DNA of 9,241 bases, from the NCBI GenBank assembly GCA_020047875.1, contig JAIFNE010000074.1:1-9241 (forward strand), in the 5' to 3' direction. The position numbers and the translations under genes were made by a program. A model generated the notes under the pieces. It worked only from the letters and a program-made list of their open reading frames with translations, was not told the DNA's origin and did not search any database. Each line of letters starts with the position of its first letter. Positions within the stretch are counted from its first letter, which is position 1. Positions 1 to 6,459 of the stretch are shown here, piece by piece. Origin of the DNA: Hydrogenophaga sp. (GTDB lineage Bacteria > Pseudomonadota > Gammaproteobacteria > Burkholderiales > Burkholderiaceae_C).

Positions 1-562
1 CGTTCTTGAAGATCTGTTCGACCGAAGCGATCGCGTCATTCACGCTCACGCCGTGCAGCGCGCTGGGGAAGCGGGCGTGAAAGATCTCGCCTGGGAACGG
101 TCCGAAGCCGGTCTTGTAGGGCGCGACTTTGCCGGTCATGCCCAGAGTCAGCAGGGTGCGGCCGTGGTAGCCGCCGGTGAAGGCGATCACGCCCGAGCGG
201 CCGGTGTGGGCGCGCGCGATCTTGATCGCGTTTTCCACCGCTTCGGCGCCGGTGGTCAGGAACAGGGTTTTCTTGGCGAAATCGCCCGGGGCCTTGGCGT
301 TCAGGCGCTCGGCCAGTTCCACGTAGGGTTCGTAGGCCAGCACCTGAAAGCAGGTGTGGGTGTACCGGTCGAGCTGCGCCTTGACGGCCTCGATCACAGC
401 CGGGTTGCGGTGGCCCGTGTTGAGCACGGCGATGCCGCCGGCGAAGTCGATGTAGCGTCGGCCTTCCACGTCCCAGATCTCGGCGTTTTCGCCTTTGGCA
501 ATGAAGATCTGGTGGCTGTGACCGACGCCGCGGGGGACGGCTGCCTGGCATTCGCGTTGCAT
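1..562 (-). CDS. gabT: 4-aminobutyrate aminotransferase GabT (5' part, runs off left edge)
   Basis: GabT is a cytoplasmic PLP enzyme of fold type I. It transfers the amino group of GABA to 2-oxoglutarate, giving succinate semialdehyde and glutamate. The 187 visible codons carry the family's N-terminal signature: AVPRGVG near residue 8, WDVEGRRYIDFAGGIAVLNTGH at 30-51, THTCFQVLAYEPY at 68-80, the phosphate-binding TTGAEAVENA at 103-112, and GGYHGRT at 130-136. These match E. coli GabT almost word for word. The PLP lysine lies in the missing part, which is about half of a normal protein of some 425 residues. The start at 562 is fixed by an in-frame TGA at 592-590 with no other start between, and by a GGAG eight bases upstream. 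The N terminus is about seven residues shorter than in E. coli. It diverges from a MocR/GabR-type regulator, a typical partner. A different omega-aminotransferase is possible but less likely. Confidence 0.93.
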   Translation of the reverse strand, partial: MQRECQAAVPRGVGHSHQIFIAKGENAEIWDVEGRRYIDFAGGIAVLNTGHRNPAVIEAVKAQLDRYTHTCFQVLAYEPYVELAERLNAKAPGDFAKKTLFLTTGAEAVENAIKIARAHTGRSGVIAFTGGYHGRTLLTLGMTGKVAPYKTGFGPFPGEIFHARFPSALHGVSVNDAIASVEQIFKN

Positions 563-704
563 ACAGAAGGCTCCGATCGTGAAGAAAATTCAGATTGGGG
601 CGGACTGTAGGGCGCATGGGTCGCCGCTAACATATACAGACAGTGCTGGTACAGCGATGCACTGTGCAGTCCTGCAGACCAGTACAGATTGATCCGGACA
701 GCTC
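563..704. promoter_or_regulatory. Divergent control region between gabT and the MocR-type gene
   Basis: These 142 bases must hold the promoters of both divergent genes. On the minus strand TATATG (636-631) is a possible gabT -10 box. Its -35 position would fall at about 659-654, inside the inverted repeat at 641-664, though no good -35 match is present. The pentamer TACAG occurs three times on the plus strand, at 635-639, 650-654 and 683-687. No clear plus-strand promoter for the regulator gene could be picked out. The promoter assignment is a weak inference; the divergent layout is certain. Confidence 0.45.
641..664. promoter_or_regulatory. Inverted repeat CAGTGC-N12-GCACTG, candidate operator
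   Basis: The half-sites CAGTGC (641-646) and GCACTG (659-664) are perfect reverse complements with centres 18 bases apart. The repeat lies between the divergent gabT and MocR-type genes and overlaps the expected -35 zone of gabT. A spacing of nearly two helical turns suits a dimeric winged-helix regulator of the MocR family, whose members often bind next to their own gene. Which protein binds is inferred. A TACAG copy (650-654) lies in the spacer. Confidence 0.4.
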
Positions 705-2111
705 ATGTTCACTCTCAACCCCAAAAGCACCAGCCCGCTGGTGGTGCAGATCGTCGAGGGGTTTCGCGACCTGATCCAGAGCGGCAATCTGCGCCCGGGT
801 TCCAAGGCGCCTTCGATCCGCCAGTTCGCCCACGCCCACGGCGTGAGCGTGTACACCGTGGTCGACGCCTACGACCGGCTGGTGGCGCTCGGCTACTTTG
901 TCTCGCGTCCGCATTCGGGGTTTTTCGTGCGCAGGCGCGAAGGTGTGGCGCCCCAGGCCCCCGGGACCATGCCCGTCGAGTCGGCCAACTACAACTTCGA
1001 TTCCATGTGGTATCTGCGCCGGGTGTTCGAAGCCCGCGCGCTGCGCATGAAGCCGGGCTGCGGCTGGCTGCCCGGTGACTGGCTGTTTGAAGAAGGTCTG
1101 CGCCGCAGCCTGCGCACGCTGGCGGCCGAGGATGTGGACCTGGGTGGCTACGGCGAGCCCAAGGGTTTTGCGCTGCTGCGCCAGCTGGTGCGCGATCTGC
1201 TCGCCGAGCAGGAAATCGCCGTCAGCGCCGACCAGGTGCTCCTCACCCAGGGTTCCAGCCAGGCCATGGATCTGGTGGCGCGCCGTTTGGTGCGTCCAGG
1301 CGACGCCGTGCTGGTGGATGACCCCGGTTACCCCAACCTGCTGTTTTCGTTGCGCTTCCTGGGCGCCCGGCTCATCGGTGTGCCTCGGACCCCGGCTGGG
1401 TATGACCTGGCCGCGCTCGAAGCTTTGGTGCTCGAACACCAGCCCAAGGTGTTTTTCACCCAGCCGCGGCTGCAAAGTCCCACCGGCTCGGTGGCCAACC
1501 TCGCGCACCTGCACCGCTTGGTGCAACTGGCCGAGCAGCACCAGTTCATTGTGGTGGAAAACGACATCTACGCCGACCTCGACCCCGAGCCGCGCCCCTC
1601 GCTGGCCAGCCTCGACCAGCTGCAGCGCGTGGTCTACATCAGCAGTTTTTCCAAGACCATCTCGCCCAACATCCGTGTGGGCTTCATGGCGGCGCCGCCG
1701 GATCTGCTGGAAGACTTTGCCCAGCTCAAGATGATCTCTGGCCTGACGTCATCCGAGCTCAGCGAACGTCTGGCCTATGGTGCGCTGGTGGACGGACGCT
1801 GGCGCAAGCACCTGCGAAACCTGCGCGAGCGCCTGGCGCAGGCCCATCATCGGGTGGCCCAGCAGCTGGAGAACGTGGGCTTTGAACTGTTCTGCGAGCC
1901 CAAGGCGGGCATGTTCTTATGGGCGCGCCACCCGGACATCCAGAATGCCACCGAGCTGGCCTACAAGGCTGCCGAACAGGACATCCTGCTTGGGCCCGGT
2001 CACCTGTTTGAGCCCGACCTGCAGCCCAGTCCCTGGTTCCGTTTCAATGTGGCCTTCACCGAAGAGCCTCAGGTGCTGGCCTTCCTGAAAAACCAGCGCG
2101 GCACCCTGTAG
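705..2111 (+). CDS. MocR/GabR-subfamily transcriptional regulator (GntR wHTH fused to PLP aminotransferase-like domain)
   Basis: This 468-residue protein is a typical MocR fusion. Residues about 8-78 form a GntR-type winged helix, with GSKAPSIRQFAHAHGVSVYT as recognition region and GYFVSRPHSGFFV as wing. A linker follows, then a fold-I aminotransferase-like domain from about 100 to the end. PLP-site residues are visible: GSSQAMD (183-189), D287 in VVENDIY for the pyridine nitrogen, K317 in SFSKTISP for the Schiff base, and R446 in WFRFN as candidate carboxylate-binding arginine. The usual NPTG is SPTG here (258-261), so asparagine is lost. Such proteins bind PLP and an amino compound and act as regulators, not enzymes. 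In Bacillus subtilis, GabR with GABA activates gabT. The divergent gabT suggests the same job here. Length and layout also resemble E. coli YdcR, which sits beside ydcS. The start at 705 gives a complete winged helix, with only a weak GGA upstream. The exact inducer is unknown. Confidence 0.9.
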   Translation: MFTLNPKSTSPLVVQIVEGFRDLIQSGNLRPGSKAPSIRQFAHAHGVSVYTVVDAYDRLVALGYFVSRPHSGFFVRRREGVAPQAPGTMPVESANYNFDSMWYLRRVFEARALRMKPGCGWLPGDWLFEEGLRRSLRTLAAEDVDLGGYGEPKGFALLRQLVRDLLAEQEIAVSADQVLLTQGSSQAMDLVARRLVRPGDAVLVDDPGYPNLLFSLRFLGARLIGVPRTPAGYDLAALEALVLEHQPKVFFTQPRLQSPTGSVANLAHLHRLVQLAEQHQFIVVENDIYADLDPEPRPSLASLDQLQRVVYISSFSKTISPNIRVGFMAAPPDLLEDFAQLKMISGLTSSELSERLAYGALVDGRWRKHLRNLRERLAQAHHRVAQQLENVGFELFCEPKAGMFLWARHPDIQNATELAYKAAEQDILLGPGHLFEPDLQPSPWFRFNVAFTEEPQVLAFLKNQRGTL

Positions 2112-2114
2112 GGC

Positions 2115-3554
2115 TCAGTGCTTGACCATGATGTGTCGTGCGCAGCTGTAGTCCTCGAGCGCATAAACCGACATGTCTTTGCCGTAGCCCGAGTGTTTCA
2201 TGCCGCCATGGGGCATTTCAGACACCAGCATGAAGTGGGTATTGACCCAAGTGCAGCCGTACTGCAAGCGTGAGGCGATGTTCATCGCAGTGCCCACGTT
2301 GTTGGACCACACCGAGCTGGCGAGTCCGTACTCTGAGTCGTTGGCCCAAGCGACGGCTTGCTCTGCATCTTTCACGCGGGTGATGGACACCACAGGGCCG
2401 AAGACTTCGCTGCGCACGATTTCGTCCTCTTGGCGCGCGCCCGCAATGACGGTGGGTTTGTAGAAGAACCCCTGGTTGCCCAAGGCGCTGCCGCCGGCAG
2501 TCACCTCAATGTGAGCGAGCTGCGCGGCACGATCAACGAAGCTGGCCACACGGTCGCGTTGGCGAGCCGAGATCAGCGGGCCCATCTCGACACCGGGTTC
2601 TTGCTGGCTGCCTACCTTGATGGTCGAGACGGCGCTGCTCAGGTCAGCTACCAGTTTTTCGTAAATCTTGTCGGTGGCATAGACGCGGCAGGCGGCGGTG
2701 CAGTCTTGACCAGCGTTGTAGTAACCAAAGGTGCGCAGACCTTCGACCACTTGCCCCAAGTCAGCATCGTCGAGCACGATGACGGGCGCTTTGCCGCCCA
2801 GCTCCAGGTGGGTGCGCTGTATGTTGCGTGCGGCGGCTTCCATGATTTTGCTGCCGGTGGACACGTCGCCGGTGAGCGAGGCCACGCGGATTCGTTGGTC
2901 GCGGATCAGAGGTGCACCCACGGTGTCGCCACGGCCGCAGACGATGTTGACCACGCCCGCAGGCAAGATGTCGGCCAGCAGTTCACCCAGGCGCAGTGTG
3001 GTCAGTGGGGTGTTTTCTGAGGGCTTGAGCACCACGGTGTTGCCCATTGCGATGGCTGGGCCCAGTTTCCAGGCGGCCATCATGAGTGGGTAGTTCCAGG
3101 GAGCGATGGAGGCCACAACGCCCAGCGGGTCGCGCCGAATCATGCTGGTGTGGCCCGCCAGGTATTCGCCCGCGAGCGGTCCCGACATGTTGCGAATCGC
3201 GCCGCCGAAGAAGCGGTACACGTCTGCAATGGCGGGAATCTCGTCGTTGCGCGCGGCGGGCAGGGGTTTGCCACAGTTCAGCGATTCCAGCATGGCGAGT
3301 TCATCGCCATGGGCCTCGATGGCATCGGCGATCTTGAACAGGTAGACGCTGCGCTCGCGTGGGGTCAGAGCGGCCCAGGCGGGGAAGGCTGCGCTGGCCG
3401 CGTCCACCGCGAGGCGCAGTTGGTCGGCGCTGGCCTCACGCACTTCGCAAAGCGCTTCGCCCGTGCAGGGGTTAAGGACGCTCTCGACGCGCCCTTGGCC
3501 GGCGACACGGTGGCCATTGATGAGGAGCTCGGTCGGAAAACGGGTGATGGCCAT
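2115..3554 (-). CDS. patD: Gamma-aminobutyraldehyde dehydrogenase PatD
   Basis: PatD oxidises 4-aminobutanal to GABA with NAD+ (EC 1.2.1.19) in the cytoplasm, the second step of the transaminase route of putrescine breakdown. The 479-residue protein is full length for the aldehyde dehydrogenase superfamily. Catalytic features are present: N154 in PWNYP, K177 in VLKPSE for cofactor binding, general base E251 in ELGGKAP, and nucleophile C285 in AGQDCTAACR. Long stretches match E. coli PatD (YdcW), including GEYLAGHTSMIRRDP, FGYYNAGQDCTAACR, and the C-terminal QYGCTWVNTHFMLVSEMPHGG and HIMVKH. The cofactor loop reads TGDVSTG where E. coli has TGSIATG. The start at 3554 has AGGA seven bases upstream. 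It is the last gene after ydcSTUV, 72 bases behind ydcV, the E. coli order. Its stop lies three bases from the stop of the convergent MocR gene. Related amino-aldehydes may also be substrates. Confidence 0.93.
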   Translation of the reverse strand: MAITRFPTELLINGHRVAGQGRVESVLNPCTGEALCEVREASADQLRLAVDAASAAFPAWAALTPRERSVYLFKIADAIEAHGDELAMLESLNCGKPLPAARNDEIPAIADVYRFFGGAIRNMSGPLAGEYLAGHTSMIRRDPLGVVASIAPWNYPLMMAAWKLGPAIAMGNTVVLKPSENTPLTTLRLGELLADILPAGVVNIVCGRGDTVGAPLIRDQRIRVASLTGDVSTGSKIMEAAARNIQRTHLELGGKAPVIVLDDADLGQVVEGLRTFGYYNAGQDCTAACRVYATDKIYEKLVADLSSAVSTIKVGSQQEPGVEMGPLISARQRDRVASFVDRAAQLAHIEVTAGGSALGNQGFFYKPTVIAGARQEDEIVRSEVFGPVVSITRVKDAEQAVAWANDSEYGLASSVWSNNVGTAMNIASRLQYGCTWVNTHFMLVSEMPHGGMKHSGYGKDMSVYALEDYSCARHIMVKH

Positions 3555-3626
3555 GGGGATGTCCTGTGAAGTTGAAACAGATGAAAAGGGGTCGTGGAGG
3601 GGAGCAGATGGAACACGCCTGTGTGG

Positions 3627-4442
3627 TCAACGTGTGTTGGGGCTGCTGTCGCCGTCGCGGGTGAGGCGCCAGGCCAGCACAATCAGCGGCATCGTGACAA
3701 GCATCATGGCCAGCGCCACCACGTTGGTGAGGGCGGTTTCACGTGGGCGCAGCAGTTGGCCCATGAGCCAGATGGGCAGTGTTTTGTCTGAGCCGGCGGT
3801 GAAGGTGGACACAATCAACTCGTCAACCGACAGAGCAAACGCCAAGATGCCGCCCGCCAGCAGGGCGGTGCCAAGCTGCGGCAAGATGATGTAGCGCAGC
3901 GTGGTCAGGGTATCTGCACCGAGGTCCATGGAGGCCTCCCACAAACGCCCGGGCAGGCGCCGCAAGCGTGCCACCACGTTGTTGTGGACCAGCACCGTGC
4001 AGAAGGTCACGTGGCCCACCACGATGGTCCAGAAACCGGGGTTGACGTCCATCATTCTGAACGCCGACAGAAGGGCCAAACCCGTGACGATGCCAGGCAG
4101 TGCGATGGGCATGATCAGCATCGTGGTGAACGCTTCTTTGCCAAAAAATCGGTCACGGTTCAGGGCGGCTGCGGTCAGTGTGCCCAGCACCATGGCGATG
4201 ATGGTGGCCATGGCGGCCACTGCCAGCGACAGGTAAAAGGCTTCGTGAATGTCTGTGCGTTCGAGGGCGCGGGCGAACCAGCGCAGTGAGAGGCCTTCCA
4301 TGGGAAAGTTGGAGTTGCTGTCGGCGCTGTTGAAGGCATACAGCACGATGAACAGCAGCGGCAGGTGTAAGAAGGCCAGTCCGGCATAGGCGGTGATGCG
4401 CAGCAGGCTGGTACCGTAAAGTTTTCCGGGTTTAGAGCGCAT
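3627..4442 (-). CDS. ydcV: ABC transporter permease YdcV (putrescine/amine type)
   Basis: This is an inner-membrane permease of the PotC/PotI type, one half of the pore of the YdcSTUV importer. The 271 residues show about six hydrophobic helices, the first at about 14-38 (LRITAYAGLAFLHLPLLF...). The EAA loop that docks on the ATPase is at about 169-190, with EASMDLGADTLTTLRY followed by ILPQL. Strong similarity to E. coli YdcV is visible in LPGIVTGLALL, VVGHVTFC, LLAGGILAFALSVDE and VVALAMMLVT, and the two have nearly equal length. The start at 4442 lies inside the end of ydcU (11-base overlap), with GGGGG six bases upstream inside ydcU, so the two are probably translationally coupled. That would suit equal production of two pore subunits. 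Substrate is inferred from neighbours. It could carry another polyamine or amino compound. Confidence 0.92.
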   Translation of the reverse strand: MRSKPGKLYGTSLLRITAYAGLAFLHLPLLFIVLYAFNSADSNSNFPMEGLSLRWFARALERTDIHEAFYLSLAVAAMATIIAMVLGTLTAAALNRDRFFGKEAFTTMLIMPIALPGIVTGLALLSAFRMMDVNPGFWTIVVGHVTFCTVLVHNNVVARLRRLPGRLWEASMDLGADTLTTLRYIILPQLGTALLAGGILAFALSVDELIVSTFTAGSDKTLPIWLMGQLLRPRETALTNVVALAMMLVTMPLIVLAWRLTRDGDSSPNTR

Positions 4443-5334
4443 TGAATGCCCCCAGTCTGCGTGCCATGGCGAGGTAGATGGTGATCAGCACGATGGGTAC
4501 AACCGTAAATGCGGCCGCCATGGGAATGTTGCCAATGGTGCCTTGCATGGTGTAGACCATGCTGCCGATGTAAAGCCCCGGAGGGCCCACCAACTGGGGA
4601 ATGATGTAGTCGCCCAGCGTGAGCGAAAAAGTAAAGATGGAGCCCGCCACCACGCCCGGGAAGGCCAGTGGCCACAGCACGGTTCGAAAGGTCTTGAACG
4701 GGGAGGCGCCCAGGTCGCTGGAGGCAAGCAGCAGGTTGGCTGGCACGCGTTCAATGGCTGCCTGTATGGGCAGAATCATGAAGGGGAGCCAGATGTAGGT
4801 GAAGACCAGAAAGCGGCCCAGGTTGGAGGTGGCCAGCGTGTCGCCGCCGATCACGGGGATGGATAACACCGCCTGAAGCACGTTCTGCATGCCCAGCCCA
4901 TTGACCACCCAATAGATCACGCCGCCTTGTGCCAGCAGCACGGTCCAGGCGTAGGCTTTGACGATGTAGCTTGCCCACATGGGCAGCATCACGCCAACGT
5001 AGAAAAAGCCTTTTTCAGCCCGGCTCGCATGGTGCGCCATGTAGTAGGCCATGGGAAAACCAATGGCAACCGAAGCCAGCGTCACGGCAATGGCCATACC
5101 CGTGGTGCGCAGCACAATGTCAAGGTTGGCCGGCGCCAGCAGGTTGACAAAGTTGTCGAAGGTGAACTCCCTCAAGACCGACATGCTCATGTCGTCAAAG
5201 ACGAATACGCTTTGACTCAACAGCGCCAGCAGCGAACCGACATAAACGACGCCAAACCACAGCAGTGGCGGTATCAGTATCAGCAGCAGCGTGAGAGCAC
5301 GCTGGTGATAAAAGAAGTTTGATAGGGTGCGCAT
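4432..5334 (-). CDS. ydcU: ABC transporter permease YdcU (putrescine/amine type)
   Basis: This is the second inner-membrane pore subunit, of the PotB/PotH type. Its 300 residues contain about six membrane helices, beginning with LTLLLILIPPLLWFGVVYVG at about 14-33. The EAA-type loop is at about 204-227, in ASSDLGASPFKTFRTVLWPLAFPG, where serine and aspartate replace the first residues of the classic EAA. The motif SLTLGDYIIPQLVG (237-250), typical of polyamine permeases, follows. The start at 5334 has GAAGGG seven bases upstream, overlapping the TGA of ydcT. Only 11 bases separate the two genes. The 3' end overlaps ydcV by 11 bases. Tight packing shows one transcript from ydcT through ydcV. 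The protein is about 13 residues shorter than E. coli YdcU (about 313). Exact substrate cannot be read from the permease. Confidence 0.92.
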   Translation of the reverse strand: MRTLSNFFYHQRALTLLLILIPPLLWFGVVYVGSLLALLSQSVFVFDDMSMSVLREFTFDNFVNLLAPANLDIVLRTTGMAIAVTLASVAIGFPMAYYMAHHASRAEKGFFYVGVMLPMWASYIVKAYAWTVLLAQGGVIYWVVNGLGMQNVLQAVLSIPVIGGDTLATSNLGRFLVFTYIWLPFMILPIQAAIERVPANLLLASSDLGASPFKTFRTVLWPLAFPGVVAGSIFTFSLTLGDYIIPQLVGPPGLYIGSMVYTMQGTIGNIPMAAAFTVVPIVLITIYLAMARRLGAFNAL

Positions 5335-5345
5335 GTTCGTGCCCT

Positions 5346-6371
5346 TCAGGCTTCCAGCATCACCATGTGTTGATGTGCCCAGCGCAGTGCCACACGTTGA
5401 CCCGCTTGGGTGTGGGCGGCCAACTCCGACGCGACCTCGTTTTCCGCCTGCATGGCGGTGATGATTTGGTCGCCAACCTGCACCTCAATGCGCTGGGTGG
5501 CACCGAGGAACTGAATGGCGAGCACCGAGCCTTCAATCTGCATGTGGCCAGAGCATGGCGCTGTGTCAGCTGGCAACATCACGATGTGTTCCTGGCGCAC
5601 TGAGAATACTTGTGGTGTGCCGGTGAGGTTCTTGGCCAGATCGGTGTCGATCACGTTCGCGCTTCCGACAAAGTCGGCCACAAAGCGTGTGCGCGGCGCA
5701 TGGTAAAGCTCACGCGGGCTGGCTATTTGTTCGATCTTGCCGCGGTTGAACACGGCAATGCGGTCTGACATGGAAAGCGCTTCGCCTTGGTCGTGCGTTA
5801 CATACACGAACGTAATACCCAGCTTGCGGTGCAGTACTTTGAGCTCCACCTGCATTTGTTCGCGCAGCTTCATATCCAGCGCGCCGAGTGGCTCGTCGAG
5901 CAACAAAATACGCGGCCGGTTGACCAGGGCGCGTGCGAGAGCGACGCGCTGGCGCTGGCCACCAGAAAGCTGCGCGGGCGTTCGTTCTGCATGGTCTGGC
6001 AGAGCCACCATGGCCAGTGCCTCGCGGGCTTGTGCATAGCGCTCTGCCTTGGGCACCTTGCGCACCATCAGTCCGTAAGCCACGTTATCCAGCACATTCA
6101 TGTGCGGAAACAGGGCGTAGTCCTGAAACACCGTGTTCACATCTCGCTCGTAGGGTGGCGTGCCCGAGGCTTCCTGGCCCATCAGGGTCAGGCTGCCCAG
6201 GGTGGGCTGTTCAAAACCGGCCATCAGCCGCAGTGATGTGGTTTTTCCAGAGCCCGAAGGCCCCAGCATGGAGAAGAACTCACCTTCCTGCACCGTGAAG
6301 CTGACCGCATCCAGTGCCTTCACTTTTCCGTAATGCCTGGAAACCTCGTTGAACTCAATCGCAATGGCCAT
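5346..6371 (-). CDS. ydcT: ABC transporter ATP-binding protein YdcT (PotA/PotG type)
   Basis: This cytoplasmic ATPase powers the YdcSTUV importer. All nucleotide-binding motifs are intact in the 341 residues: Walker A GPSGSGKTT (37-45), Q-loop Q83, signature LSGGQ (135-139), Walker B ILLLDEP (155-161), D-loop GALD (163-166) and switch histidine H193 in YVTHDQGEALS. A C-terminal TOBE-like region follows from about 234, with SVRQEHI where relatives usually have RPEHI. The stretch DVNTVFQDYALFPHM and ITFVYVTHDQGEALSMSDRIAVFN are near-identical to E. coli YdcT. The frame is open to an ATG at 6431, but the start is placed at 6371. MAIAIEFNEVSRHYG is where relatives begin, AGGA lies nearby upstream, and the extra 20 residues would be encoded through the stem-loop at 6398-6435. 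It follows ydcS after an 88-base gap and is 11 bases ahead of ydcU. Confidence 0.93.
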   Translation of the reverse strand: MAIAIEFNEVSRHYGKVKALDAVSFTVQEGEFFSMLGPSGSGKTTSLRLMAGFEQPTLGSLTLMGQEASGTPPYERDVNTVFQDYALFPHMNVLDNVAYGLMVRKVPKAERYAQAREALAMVALPDHAERTPAQLSGGQRQRVALARALVNRPRILLLDEPLGALDMKLREQMQVELKVLHRKLGITFVYVTHDQGEALSMSDRIAVFNRGKIEQIASPRELYHAPRTRFVADFVGSANVIDTDLAKNLTGTPQVFSVRQEHIVMLPADTAPCSGHMQIEGSVLAIQFLGATQRIEVQVGDQIITAMQAENEVASELAAHTQAGQRVALRWAHQHMVMLEA

Positions 6372-6397
6372 GTTTTTCCTATGAAAGCAGTTGAAGA

Positions 6398-6435
6398 ACC
6401 AGTGCCGAGGAAGCTTGACCCTCCTCGGCACTGGT
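6398..6435 (-). terminator. Strong stem-loop between ydcS and ydcT, probable partial terminator or 3'-end stabiliser
   Basis: A perfect 14-bp stem pairs ACCAGTGCCGAGGA (6398-6411) with TCCTCGGCACTGGT (6422-6435) around a 10-base loop. It begins 24 bases beyond the ydcS stop codon in the direction of transcription. After the stem the minus strand reads TCTTCAACTG, only weakly U-rich, so full termination is doubtful. Stem-loops just after the binding-protein gene are known in ABC operons such as malE and hisJ systems. They protect the upstream mRNA and let the binding protein be made in excess over the membrane parts. That role here is inference. Confidence 0.65.
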
Positions 6436-6459
6436 GATCAGCTGGCTCGCGGGGCTTGA

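Noticed and set aside
53..610. Plus-strand open frame opposite gabT
   Set aside because: The minus strand encodes an unmistakable GabT; the antisense product is composition-driven with no known motif.
627..1541. Long minus-strand open frame opposite the MocR-type gene
   Set aside because: It has no recognisable domain, and high GC in the real gene removes stops from the opposite strand. The plus-strand product is a clear full-length family member.
2101..2121. Possible bidirectional terminator at the convergent junction
   Set aside because: CCCT-GT-AGGG leaves only a two-base loop and there is no T-tract on either side, so no usable terminator hairpin forms.
2358..3020. Plus-strand open frame opposite patD
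   Set aside because: It lies fully inside the conserved patD gene and resembles no protein family.
6372..6431. Longer N terminus for YdcT from the ATG at 6431
   Set aside because: It adds 20 residues absent from relatives, would be coded through a perfect stem-loop, and the ATG at 6371 has its own AGGA site.
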